Shown: piece by piece, positions 49,261-60,929 of the stretch
How the letters are laid out: each line of letters begins with the position of its first letter
Numbering within the stretch: position 1 is the stretch's first letter
DNA from: Vanilla planifolia
Taxonomy: Eukaryota > Streptophyta > Magnoliopsida > Asparagales > Orchidaceae
NCBI GenBank assembly: GCA_023846275.1
Contig: CM043868.1
Span: 3,553,153-3,617,152, forward strand
DNA: 64,000 nucleotides
Direction: 5' to 3'
The notes under the pieces: generated by a model
The model's input: the letters and a program-made list of their open reading frames with translations, nothing else
What the model was told of the DNA's origin: nothing
The model's database searches: none
Made by a program: the position numbers and the translations under genes

Positions 49261-50149
49261 AAAAATGTAATAAGAATTTCTAGTCTTGATAAAAAAAATA
49301 ATTACTTTTTGTATATTGTGAAGCTTCACTATTTATTCTAAGTAAATATTTGCTAACCTTCCTACTACATAAGTAATTTTTATCCTAAAAAATGAGCTAA
49401 TTTAGTCAAAAAATTAATTACCTCCTATAAAAATCATGGCCAGAGGTTAATCTAGGCAATTACATGATAAAATCCATAACAATCTCTTCACAAAATGAAT
49501 AGATAAATATTGCAATAATCTCCTAGGTTTTGGATTTTTTTCCTTTTACTTGAACACATATTAGAATTTGTTTGACCCAATATGATGCAGCTCCTTTTAA
49601 CCCACCTCATTAATATCTTTGATATTAATACATTTTATTCATTCTTAGATGTATAACATATCTAAAATTATGGGCTTAGTTTAGTAATATCTATCACAAT
49701 TATTACTAATGAGGAATACACAATCTATTTTGAAACCTTAATATGCCATTTTTTTATCAAAATTAAAATATGAGATCCATTGTTTTTCCATTTTTTGAAT
49801 AACTTTTTCTAGTTCTAGGACTGCTCATTGGACCTCCTTTATCAATTATAACCAATCACAACTTAATGGTAATTGAAATAATATTTCCATATTTCTTCAT
49901 ACTTTCACTTCTAACTATAGCTTGTTAAATTAAAAAATTAACTACTTTTCATCTTCTTCCATTGATACCATATTAACTTTTGCCTTCTTGCATAAGGTCT
50001 TAGCCATTATATTTATTTTTCCTAAACAATAAATGATTTTAAATCATAATCTTTAATAAATTTTAACTATCATTTTTGTCTCAAAATTTACTATTTTTTA
50101 GTAAAAATATATTTCAAATTTTGATAATTGTAAATACATAACATTTAAC

Positions 50150-50460
50150 CCCACATCAATAATGTGTCCAAATTTTTAAAGCAACAATAATTATTGTCAA
50201 CTCTATGTCTTGTTTTGGATAGTTCCTCTCTTGGGTTTGTAATTGAGAAGATGCTATGCAATCACTTTTGCATATTGCATTAATGCATAGCCCAATCCTT
50301 GGTACAATACATCATTAAAAGTTGATATTCCTCTGATCCTTTTGGTGACACTAACACTGGTAGTAGTTAGCTTATACTTTTGTGTTTGAAAACTTTATTC
50401 ACATGTAGAGTCCCACTCAAACTTCATTATTTTTGAGTTAAATGCATAGGGGAAGAGCCA
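50150..50460 (-). pseudogene. Gypsy RNase H domain
   Basis: The minus strand reads FEWDSTCE near 50,430, FQTQKYKLTTTSV and VLYQGLGYALMQYAKVIA near 50,310-50,255. This matches W-x-x-x-C-E-x-x-F-x-x-L-K-x-x-L-T and D-A-S-x-x-G-L-G-x-V-L-M-Q-x-G-K-V-I-A. The first catalytic aspartate region is altered (N-D-V for D-A-S). Confidence 0.8.
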
Positions 50461-50649
50461 TTTGGGAAAACCCTTTTTCAAACTTTTTATAATATCCAAC
50501 CATTCACAAAAAAACCTTTAGATTTTTATTACTTTGGTTGGTCTAGTTACAAAACATCTTTGAGGATTTATTAAAATGCTTTATGCATTATGTGCTTTAG
50601 TAAAATAATGATGATAGCCACAAGTCACATTTGAAGAATTTGGTATAAA

Positions 50650-51130
50650 GTTGATGATCTCTCAATGTTTTTAATACACCTATAAAGTGCTATGCTCTTC
50701 CTCACCTTTTAAGTACACCAAAAAATCATTAATAACTATTATAATGAATAACTCTAGATATTCTTTAAATACTTTATTGATCAATTCATAGATGTTGCAG
50801 ATGCATTAGTTAATCGAATGGATAATACCAGAAGTTCATAATGCTCATAATAAGTTTTAAAGATAGTCTTTGGTACATTCACTTTTTTAGTTCTCAACTA
50901 ATGGTATCCTAATCTCAAGCTTATCTTATCTTTGAAAGATTACTACACCTTGAAGCTAATTGAATAAATTGTCTATCCTTGGCAAAGATATTTATTCTTA
51001 AAAGTGATTCTCTTAAATTTTTGATAATCAATGCACTTTTTTTAGCTTCTATCTTTCTTCTTTATAAATAAAATTGAAGGCCTCTAAGAAGGAACGCTAG
51101 GTGTTATAAAACATTTTTTTAACAATTCTT
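50650..51130 (-). pseudogene. Gypsy reverse transcriptase domain
   Basis: The minus strand reads CIDYQKFKRITFKNKYL near 51,035-50,985, LRLGYHQLR near 50,920, VPKTIFKTYYEHYELLVL near 50,870 and LTNASATSMN near 50,815. These match the C-I-D-Y-R-x-L-N, S-G-Y-H-Q-I-R and F-G-L-x-N-A-P-x-x-F blocks of gypsy RTs. The F-x-D-D block was not legible. Several stops are present. Confidence 0.82.
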
Positions 51131-51459
51131 GTATTTTCACTTTAATCTCCTATAACTCAATTGAGGCCATTCAATAAGAAGCTTTAGAAATTGGCTTAGT
51201 TATAGGAATCATTTGAATTTCAAATTACAATTCCTTTTGAGGTGAGAACCTTAGTAATTTATTAGAAAAATATCCAAGTATTCATATACTATTGGTACCT
51301 TCTATGGTTAAAAAAGTTCTTATCTACATCCACAATAGATATCAAATATCATTCACATCTTGTCGATAATAACCATTGTGTCTTTATCATAGAAATAATA
51401 TGAGTCATTATCCATGACAAACATATACTAATGCCTCCTCACTAGGAACTTTTGTTCTT

Positions 51460-51735
51460 ACTTTCATTTCACAAAACTTTGTGGCTACACGATGATTATA
51501 TAGCCAATCCATTCCCTAGATATAAACAAATTCCATTATTGGTAGCATGATCAATCATATAGAGAGTTTTCTTGCCTTTATTTATATTGTTTCTTAAATA
51601 AGGAATTTTATCTTAATTTTACTTCAACTAGGTAATCCAATTAAGAAAAAGTATTATAATTTTTGGATCTCTATGTTTAATTTTCTTATCATATATAGTG
51701 AATGCGAAGCTCTACAATCAAATAAGATAATAATT
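51460..51735 (-). pseudogene. Gypsy protease domain
   Basis: The minus strand reads LFDCRASHSLY near 51,725-51,695, with the catalytic aspartate kept and G lost from D-S-G-A-S-H-S-F. After about 180 bases GMDWLYNHR appears near 51,515, equivalent to the I-L-G-M-D-W-L block. A run of open frame follows (MKVRTKVPSEEALVYVCHG). Both blocks are in the order and distance usual for Ty3/gypsy. Confidence 0.78.
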
Positions 51736-51889
51736 GGTAAACTCTATAAAAATAAAGTACCTATGATCACATGAGTAGATTTTGGTGTTTCTTGATAAGT
51801 AATGACATGATCCTATTTTTATAATTCAGTGCTTCTATAGTAACCTTGGGGTATATGTGCTACTCTTGCTTTTGACCTTAATTTTGGAT

Positions 51890-52640
51890 AGAATTTGCCT
51901 ATATGTCCAAACTCTTCACAAGTAAAACACTTCATAGGATCTTTCTATAGATGGAAACAATAACCTCAATGCCAATTGTAACGACTTTCACATTGAGGAA
52001 CACCACTTAGACCTACATTGGAATCACTACAAGACCTTGCTCTTAAATCAGTGCTACAAAAACTACCATTACTTCCACTATTGCTATTATTATAAGATCC
52101 TCTCTTGGAAGGTTAACCACCTCTGAACCTTTAAATTCCACTTCTTTTATTACTTACCTCTCTTGTAGCCTCCATCTCTGATAATTCCTCCATTACCAAT
52201 TTTTATAACTAGTGGTCCTCAATGTCAAAAATGTAGCTTTGATGTTTTCTCACAAACTCTTATGAAACATATAGCATTTTTAATTCTTTTGGGCTAACTA
52301 TATCCAAAGCATATTAAGATAAGATTATGAATTTGCTTTCATAATCTAGCATTGATAATCCCTTTTGAGTCAAATGAGATATATCACTTTCATCTTATTT
52401 TTAATAACCAAAGAAACATAACACTTTTCAAATGCTTTAAAAAACTCCTAGGTGATGTTTGTGATGGGATGACCTTTAAATTTAAGCCTATGTTTAGCTT
52501 TCCACCACAATCTAGCTACATCATCCAAGAACATTACTACAAAAGGAACTTTTTTTTATGTTTGGGACATGCCATTCCATCAAATAATTTTTTTATTTAC
52601 ATTAGTGAATTCTTAGCTACCATGAGATCTAACTAACTTG
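51890..52640 (-). pseudogene. Gypsy gag with zinc knuckle
   Basis: The minus strand reads VARLWWKAKHRLKFKGHPIT near 52,515-52,455 and EFFKAFEKCYVSL near 52,440, the retrotransposon gag core (A-x-x-W-W and F-x-x-x-F-x-x-x-Y). A serine/asparagine-rich stretch and the knuckle KCFTCEEFGHIGKF near 51,935-51,897 follow; its last cysteine is missing. Several stops are present. Confidence 0.8.
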
Positions 52641-53126
52641 AAAGATGTGGGTGATGCATATAATAGAGTTGCTCCACTATCCTATCCATTAATGGCCTTG
52701 CAATATGGTAACCTCCTCTAATAGTTTGCAAAAGAGAGGCCAACACCTAAGCAATTCCTATTATAGACCTACTAATCTTGTCCTCTTTCCAAGTTTCTCC
52801 TTATAGCCCTAAATTCTCCTATTTTAGACTCTTTTTCACATTTGGCTTCCTAAAATCAACATAAGAACTTAATTATGCAGTAATGATATAATTAACTTGC
52901 AATGAATAATTATTTCAAGCTTATATTTTACTAAAAAGAATTGTGCATATCGAGAAATATTATAGTCATATATATGCACAATTGTGATAGTGTCCTCAAA
53001 ATATTATGACTCAATTATAATTTTACTAAAAATATCACATTTCATTGATTTGACTTCCTATAAAAGATATATGTCTCATTCTAATATTATATCCTTAGAT
53101 ACTTTTTTTCCTTAGGATTTCAAATA

Positions 53127-53137
53127 CTTTGATACCA
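53127..53137 (-). other. Possible primer-binding site of the gypsy element
   Basis: The minus strand reads TGGTATCAAAG, one change from the first 11 bases of the tRNA-Met site seen in the copia element. It lies to the gag side of the right LTR but about 1 kb from the conserved LTR core. Either the LTR is longer than the conserved part or this match is chance. Confidence 0.4.
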
Positions 53138-54159
53138 ACTTCTTATGCCCATCCTTTCTGTATCTAGGCAAGGGGTGATAATGCACCCAATTACTATCTA
53201 ATTTCTTACTTTTTTTCTTTCTATTAAATTATAATTAAAATATTATAAATATAATAAATAAATAAATAGACTTCCTTATAAATTATTTATTTTGTATATA
53301 AAAAATTAAATATTTACATATACACTTGCAGTTTATGTCATATAAACATTTAAACAAAATAAAACATTCACAATTCACATCAAATTAGTCTAAAGATTCC
53401 ATAAAACCATAAATTCCTAAGATGTAAAAAATGCAAGAAACTCACAACTCTTGAAATATAACCATGCTGATAACATTGACTACACATGATACCACATAAT
53501 CTGCATCAAAACCACATAGCAAATCTCTCTATTTAAGCCCAAACATCCAACTTATACTTACTACAACCTAATCCTCAATCCTGTATGGATCATCATCTAG
53601 GTGTTGTTAACCTAATTGGCTTGTAATACAAGTATACAAATTGAGCCTCAAAAAATTCAACAAATAAATCATAAATAACAAGGCATTATAATAATAAATG
53701 TAAAGAGCAATAATATCATAAATCAATTAACAAATGATATAAGTAAAAAGGAATGACTATACTAAATTGAGAAATGGGAATAAATAAATGATTCCATTGA
53801 TTTAATATATGTTTTCTACTTATGCCATTTTTTTGATTACTTATTCAAATTTCCTTTTTATTAACTAACTTCTTAATTCAATTTGTTCCTAATTTCTTTT
53901 TGTTTATTATCTTTATTTTAATATCATATTTTGTTTATATTAATAGCCATCAAAAGATTTTTAATAGGTAGAACTTTACTTATAAATATGTTAATTGATT
54001 TGCATCATATTAGTTCTTACTAGCATAGCTTTAGAAGCCATACCTAATCACCCTACAATCCTAAAAGTAAGCTAGTGACATCTCTAACATAAGCCACACA
54101 TCTACGCCAATCACCTTATTAGTCTAAAGATAGCTAGTGACAACTCTTTATAAGGCCAA

Positions 54160-55727
54160 GTCGCATCATTTGGCACCATCTCGTATCATAGTATAGTCTA
54201 CGATGATGTCCAACCACCTTGCATAGAGTACTAGAGACAAAGTATATTATGGTATTAGGTACCACACCCAAGTAGAGAGATAACATTATAGGAAAACACC
54301 AATTTCTTATTATTTTATCTATCCATTCATGATGTCTTTGTCATGTTATAATGTAATAAAAAATTATAAATTTCTCAAGAACTTTAATATATCATTTTTT
54401 TTAACTTTAGATTCATATAAATCATGCTTAGTTATGAATATAGGTATCAAATTTTTATCTAGGAAATAAAATTTGAGTTAAATTATAGAAGTATTATTAG
54501 ATAAGTTGAAGTGCATGATAGGTTTAATTTGATAATTAGATGTATGTAAATTAAAAATTAAAAATTATTAAATTAACAAGCATATTTACATACAACTAAT
54601 TAGTTTATCCACCTAATCTATGTACTTAAGCTCTACTTCTTGAATTCACATACCATTTTAATCTTACAAAATAAACATTGAATTACATTCTACATGCTTT
54701 ACCTAAGTTGTGTTATAGTTAAATTAATCTTAATTTCCAGTCTTAACGAGCTTAACACTTAATGCTTCCCAATTCTTTAAAACATTTAAGCATTTAAATA
54801 CAATTAATTTCAAAATAATACTAATAAAAATCAATTTTTTTTACTTAGCTTCTCTTTCACATTTTCACACTTAAATAAAAATCTCCAATTTCTTACTTAA
54901 TGTTCACTATGAATTCAATAGATTTTTTCCACACTTACATAGTGATAAGGATACCTAAATTTCTTAAAGGTTTCCCTATTTCACTCACGAAAGTATTGAT
55001 TTCGAAATTAACACAAGTTGTTTGACACTTCCACCTTAGTTTTGATTATGATGGCTAGCATTCAAGCAACATTACTGGAAAAATCCATATTCGGCTAATT
55101 AAACAAAATATGAGACTTCGAACTACAAATTAAAGTCTTACCCTTTTGCTTCATGGTTATATGTATAAAAAATTGGGGTTTAGAGTTGGAACCTAATGTT
55201 TTCCTTCAAATTTTTGAAATTTTTGATAATACAGTCTAAGAGAAAGTAAGTAAAAAAATGAAGGGACGTGTTTCTTGAATCAAGGTTCCTTAATGATTTG
55301 AAGCTTTTCACACAAAAAGAGAGGGATTTTATGATTTGAATGCATTGATAATAAGAAAGGGAGTTTTGAGATTACTAGTAGATTTATTAATGTATTTAAT
55401 AACTAAACATAATATAGTGATTTAATTGTAAGAATAACTTTAAAAATTCATATAGATTTAAATTGGACTCCTATTGAAGTGAAATGAATGTCATCAGATT
55501 TGTTTTAAAAAGTTTTATATAAAAAAAATTTCATTTTAAAATTTTAATTTACTTTTTCAATGGCACATAGCATAAGGCATGTCATAAAAATCTTTTAATC
55601 TACTTTTTTCATAAATTTTAGATGCTCACAATATTAAACTAACATAATAATAATACTTAATATTTTAAGCACATATTATAGAGCCAAGAAAAATTCACAG
55701 TAATATTTAAAAATTTAGGATGTTATA
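54160..55727 (-). repeat. Gypsy 5' LTR (right copy, conserved core)
   Basis: Counterpart of 46,887-48,449. On the minus strand the terminus at 55,727 reads TATAACATCC, so the terminal TG is decayed. To its left, 53,146-54,159 may be part of this LTR (see the primer-site entry) or a later insertion. Confidence 0.75.
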
Positions 55728-55732
55728 TTTAA

Positions 55733-55810
55733 CCTAAAACAATTGGGTCTCATTGGCCTTGACTTGAATGATTAAGTTTTGATGGTTCAACCTTGAGCAA
55801 TTGTGTATCA
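55733..55810 (-). repeat. 29-bp minisatellite, copy 3 continued (right of gypsy insertion)
   Basis: Resumes in mid-unit with 'aacctaaaa', then 'caattgggtctcattggcc' and one exact 29-base unit ending 'ggttcaaccttgag' at about 55,797. It fits directly onto the broken unit at 46,885, showing that the gypsy element landed inside the array. Confidence 0.65.
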
Positions 55811-57434
55811 CTTGTGTGGCATTAAATTGTTTATAACCAATGTTTGCCATGTGGTTGCATTTTAAATTAACTATTTAGATTTAGCTTACAAAGTTTTGCA
55901 TGCTTATTTTATTTGTAAGTACTTTATGTCATTATTTATATTATATTGAAGGGATTTTCATAAACTTTTTATAAGAAAATTAATCATTATGGGGAGACAA
56001 GTACATTGGTGTCATCTCATTGTTTAGATCAAATTGGTTAGGGGTTGAATACTTATTACTTATTTAGCATATAGAGAAAAGTGAATCACCAACTTGAACA
56101 AACTTAAAGCCATGCTAAGCACATTGAACTAGTTTCTAATGAAGGATAAGAAATTTCTTAAGTAAAGGAAGGATGAAGATATGATTGAAAATTCTTCCCA
56201 AGAAAATCAAGGCATCATAAAGAAGAGTTCATTGTTAAAAACCTATGCAAAGTTTCTATTACATCTCTAAAAGAGAAAATCCCTTCCTTACCTTTTGTAA
56301 CCCCTTTGTTGAGCATAGAATCATTATAGATGTAGAGATAACACCTCTTAATCCAATTGTTATAAAAAATATAGTTAGTGGATTTTCTTTGCACTTCTGA
56401 TTCTCTCATCTTTCCCTTTTCTTTTTTCTATTTTCTTTAGTGTTGGTGATAGAAGGTAGATAATCCCTTTGATTACCTAAAAGGAGATGAATATCCCTCT
56501 AAGGCTATCGTCATGATGGCCCTAAAGATGTTATTATAAAGGGAGATGAAAAAAAGAGAAGCAATTATTGGCACTTCTTAAGAAGATAAATTAGAGTCTA
56601 TTTTGTCCCATAAAGAAAAGGAATTAATGATTGATTTGTCAAACTCTCAACCTCTGTGAAAGAAATCAAGCCCATATCAAGGAACATAGCTACTAGAGAG
56701 ATAATGCAGACTTAATACTAAAAATTAGAACATTTACACTCAACTTTCTAATCCCAATAGTAATGGATTTAATTGAACTTCTAATTGTTACCTTAAATGA
56801 TCTAAAAGACACACTCTAGCAAAACCTTAAGGAGGTTCATGGGATGTCTTAAGGCTTGAGTATTTTTGGTGATGGATGGTTGGTCTCCTACAAGTTTCTT
56901 GATGGAACACTAATAGAAACTAAGGAATTTATGTAGGATTAGTACGATAATAATTCATTTTTTTCTAAAAGAAAGCTTAAGAGAAGAAATTATTTACTAT
57001 TAATGGGGGATTGCTTAACTTGAGGTTGATATAAAGATGTCTAAAGAACATTATAGTGTCATATTCTATTATAGGAGAGAAGATTATGGAGGTGATAAGT
57101 AACCATATATGCCTGATAAGCTTGTGGCTATCAGTTCTATATTAACGAGGTTTTGGAGATGGAATCTTATACATAATGAGAATTTCTTAAATTCATTGGC
57201 TATGAAAATGCTTCTGGGAGAGTTAATTCTAATGAATGTTATGGACCCACACCTTTTGATGTTCCTGAAAGGATTGAACCTTAAGGATATTCTTTACTTT
57301 TATTTTTTTTCATGTACATTTTTCTTTTGACTTGAGCAAAAAGAAAAAATCTTAGATCTTCATTTTCTTATAAGACTTTTATACCTTCAACAATAGATAT
57401 ATGATATGAGAAAGAATGTAGAAGCTACACATCT
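55811..57434. other. No recognisable gene
   Basis: AT-rich. The stretch 56,440-57,330 is slightly more purine-rich on the plus strand and has a 73-codon frame at 57,109-57,330, but no domain is recognisable. It lies downstream (in minus orientation) of the minus-strand minisatellite and may be LTR sequence of that Tat-type fragment. Confidence 0.35.
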
Positions 57435-57835
57435 TTAGACTTTCACTTGATTGAAATGAGGTTAAAGAAGGAGAGGAGGCAAGGGCTACGTCTCTAAAGA
57501 GCTTCATATGACATGTAAATGATGATAGTGAGAAGGAGAGAAGTCTAAACTAATCGTTTCAAGACCTTCATGTGATGGAATAGTGATGAATATGTGAAGG
57601 CGATGAAGCAAAGGTTGTGTATCTCAAGACTTTAACATAACATAATAATGATGAAGGTGAGAAAAAGATGAAAAAAAGTGCTGAGTCATTGAAGATCTTC
57701 ATGTGTTGGAGTTGTGATGAAGGTGTGAACGAGAGGAAGAAAAGCCTTAATCTCTTAAGATCTTCATGCAATGCAATAGTGTTGAAGGTGAGATGTAGAG
57801 GAATTGAGAATAAACTTTCAAGTCTCAAATGATTA
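57435..57835 (-). repeat. 62-65-bp-period minisatellite, inverted copy
   Basis: The words 'cttcatatga', 'cttcatgtga' and variants recur at 57,502, 57,566, 57,630, 57,697, 57,762 and about 57,823, a spacing of 61-67 bases. The reverse complement gives 'catgaagatcttaagag', 'gccttgacttctcc' and 'cacaccttcatcac', the same unit as at 20,320-20,960. The minus-strand 86-codon open frame here (57,568-57,828) is just a reading of the repeat. Confidence 0.78.
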
Positions 57836-58979
57836 AAGTTTGATTGATTAATATTGATAAATGCAAACTAAAGTAAATTATTTGAGTGATGAAATGATAC
57901 TTGGCATCATGCTTGACATGGTTTGAGAGAGATGAAAATAATCAATGCTTATTCACATTAAGAACTATTTTTTAACCTATTCTTAAGTGCAATTAACATG
58001 CTAAATATTACCTTCTTAAGAAAAGTGTCCCTATTAAGTGTTGGCTCACTTGAATAGAACTTCGACTTATGAAGTTTTTCTTAACTTTCTCACATATCAA
58101 GCTTTTGTTACTTGCCCAAGGGTTATGAAAGTTGGTTTGGGCTTAGGGCTAGTGCAAGACTATGCTTTTGTATGATTTTTTATGCTATTGAAGTAGTTCA
58201 CATTTCATTCTTTAGTCCACTTGCAGGTTTGTTTAACTTGCATTTTCTAAGGAGAATTTTATATCACAAGTGGTGGCTAACACATGCAAATTTTAGGATG
58301 AGAATCTTAATAACATATGAGCTTGCATCAATATGTTCTTATCTTAAAAAATTCTAGATGGGTGATCAGATTTATAAGAATGGAATAGATTTATCACCAA
58401 ATCAATGTTAACCAAGGATTGTTTTGAATAATTAATTTGTTGAGGTTAATCAAGAACAAAGCCATGTTGGTTTTGTTTAAAGAGAGATAAGGTCGTGAGT
58501 GGTTTTGAATAGATTCATACCTATGACACAATTCCCTTTCTACAAGGAAAAGATATTTATGTTTTATACCTCAAGTGTTTATACTAATTGTTAAATGATA
58601 CATTATTGAGGTAGCTTTGTCTTAAGAAAATATCGAAAATGCAAGTTAGGTGAAGTATTGAAAACATCAAGCCAAATCAAGCCTTACCTTTAGTAGATGG
58701 AATAAGCTGAGAAAATGTTCTTATAATGGCTAGAACTCTTTCAAGTGGTCTCCTCAATGATTAGGGTAGCTCAACTGTTTATGTATGTGAAGTTGTTAGG
58801 AATTTATTTTGATAATAGTCTTTATTAGATATGACACTTCCTAGTTTTGATTAAGTTTTCTGAGTTTGTCATAGCATTGTAATAGCTAGCACTTTCTAAG
58901 AATCAACTTTAAACATGAACTTGCACATTCTAATGTGCTTGTTCAAAAGTTTCACCATTCTTTCTAATGTTGATTTAGT

Positions 58980-59260
58980 TAAGGTTTTAGATGTTTCTCT
59001 TCAACAAAATCTTTTTTGAGCCTTCCAACTTCCTCATTAGACTAGCAACCCCTTTATCCTCAGTTCAAAGCCTTTGAACTTGAATAATAGACCAATCCAT
59101 TTCCACTAGGAGCATGACCTTAGAGCCATAGATTACAGAGAATGGTGATTCACCTATTGCTATAAGTGTGGTTAGATAAGCTCACAACACATCTAGAAGC
59201 TTTTTAGCTCGAGCACAATCATTGTCACTAAGAGAGGCTTTATGCATCATCCTAAATGTA
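58980..59260 (-). pseudogene. Tat-type gypsy integrase C-terminal fragment
   Basis: The minus strand reads NDCARAKKLLDVL, a stop, AYLTTLIAIGESPFSVIYG, SKVMLLVEM near 59,215-59,085. It matches the W-A-Y-R-T-T-x-x-T-S-T-G-x-T-P-F-x-L-V-Y-G-x-E-A-V-L-P-V-E block of Tat and Athila-type integrases. The 62-bp minisatellite follows 1.2 kb downstream, as in the plus-strand element. No other domain could be read. Confidence 0.7.
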
Positions 59261-60929
59261 TGAAATTTATTTTCTTAATATGATTATGTTATTCTAAAGG
59301 TTTTGAAATTTCTTTGATTTTTTCAAAGGCATGCGTATCCAAAGATGTAGGACGGAAGAAAGCTGTAAAATATGGGTCTACTTTATTTAGAAGTTAATGA
59401 TATACAAGTTATGAAAATCTGAGTCTTTAGGGTGTAAAAAAAGATAAAAAAAAGTAACAAAATTTAAATAATAAATAAAAATATAGATTTGGTATGTTCT
59501 AAAAATTATTAAAAAATATAAGATTATGTCAAAATATTATGAAGCTTTATAAAGATATAAAGCTTACAAAGAAGGCTCAATAAAAAATTATCTCTATATA
59601 AAAGGGTTGTGACATGATCAAAAAAATAAAATTTCAAAATATTTTAATGAAAAATAATAAGATAACTTCTTTAAGAATTTTTAGTTTAGAAATCTTTTTA
59701 AAATTACTAAATGAAATTCAAAAAAATTTTAAAAAATAAATGACAATTAAAACTCATCGATGAGATTCATACAAAATTGGTTGAGGAATTTTAGAGGAAA
59801 CTTGGACAACTATATTTAAGAAATGTTAATATATCTTTAAGTTTTAAATAAAATTGATATTTTATTTAAATTTTCCCAAAAATCATAAAATACTAAAACA
59901 TAATTTTGTACAACCAAGTGGCATTGGCTCCAATTGATAAGAACCCATATGTAATCCATCACTAAGAAAGTAAAGGAGGTGCATCCAGTGAGGGTCCTCT
60001 TAAGAAGCACAAAGTTTTGAGGAAGAGGTGAACCTAGAGAAGGAGAAGATGAGCATGGTTTATTAAAAGGATTAGTTCTCTGATATGGAAGAAGGTTTTC
60101 TAGAACAATTGAAAAAATTTGGGAAGAGCAATAGAGCAAAGGAGAAGGAAGGAAAAAATATAAAGCTAAGAAACTAGGTGAATTCCTTAGGCTACAAAGA
60201 AAAGAAGAAAGAGTAAAGAAATGTGCAATTTAAAGAACAAAAGTAATCATAAGATGTATGGTACATATGATATGTTAATGGTAATGTATGGTACGTTATG
60301 TTGTGCAGAAGATTTGGTTTGTCAATGGATTGGATAATCCACCAAAGGGTACAAATGTATAATAAGCAAAGGGAGATGATTGTATGTGAAGAAAAAAAAT
60401 TAATGATATGTAATGAATATATGTAGCAAACTTTAAAGTAGAGATGATTTAATGAGAAAGGAAGTTTGATGAATGGATTAAGTTTTTACACTTTGTTATG
60501 CAACTACACCATTTTTTAATATTAAAATGTGGAATGTGATGATTATGTAAAATGGAATCTAACAACTAAAACATGTAGAAATAATAGCTCAAATAATGGA
60601 AGTGCTATAATGTCTCATAGAGAATGAGACCACGATGGCAGAGATAACTTTTGAAATGCAATCTAGAAGTGATTTTTGCCAAATGGAGAATGAAAAGCAT
60701 AGGAGCAAATCAAACAAATTGGTTGGTATAACACTTTTTAAGGTTATAATCACCACACCTAGGAGACATCATGGATCCTTTTTAAGTAGAGAACTAACCA
60801 AAAGGGATCAAAATTCTTTTTGATAGGATGACACATAATGATCACAAGAGCATTCCTCTAGTAGTGCTATTGATGGATAATGCTATTGGTCATTAATAGA
60901 GGGGATAACGAAGAGTCCTATTTAAAGAA
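59261..60929. other. No recognisable gene; possible SINE-like head
   Basis: At 59,925-60,000 the plus strand reads 'tggctccaattgataagaaccc' and then 'aggtgcatccagtgaggg', which recalls a degenerate polymerase III A box and B box of a tRNA-derived SINE. The rest is AT-rich without a domain. The 100-codon minus frame at 59,837-60,139 is antisense to this and has no recognisable feature. Confidence 0.3.

Larger units (their letters stand above)
46887..55727 (-). mobile_element. Old Ty3/gypsy LTR retrotransposon, minus strand
   Basis: Two diverged LTR copies (46,887-48,449 and 54,160-55,727) enclose, in minus-strand order, gag, zinc knuckle, protease, RT, RNase H and integrase, the Ty3/gypsy order. 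Stops and frameshifts are frequent in all domains. Flanks on both sides are the same minisatellite, so the insertion point is clear. The right side contains about 1 kb (53,140-54,160), with a primer-site-like sequence at its left end, that has no counterpart beside the left LTR. LTR extent is therefore uncertain there. LTR divergence is visibly greater than in the copia element, so this insertion is older. Confidence 0.85.

Noticed and set aside
50150..51130. Possible integrated pararetrovirus, because an RT and RNase H are present
   Set aside because: The same minus-strand unit has an integrase C-terminus and flanking LTRs, and a gag with a gypsy-type zinc knuckle, so it is a Ty3/gypsy element.
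57568..57828. 86-codon minus-strand open frame
   Set aside because: It only translates the 62-65-bp minisatellite; repeated residue phrases follow the DNA period.
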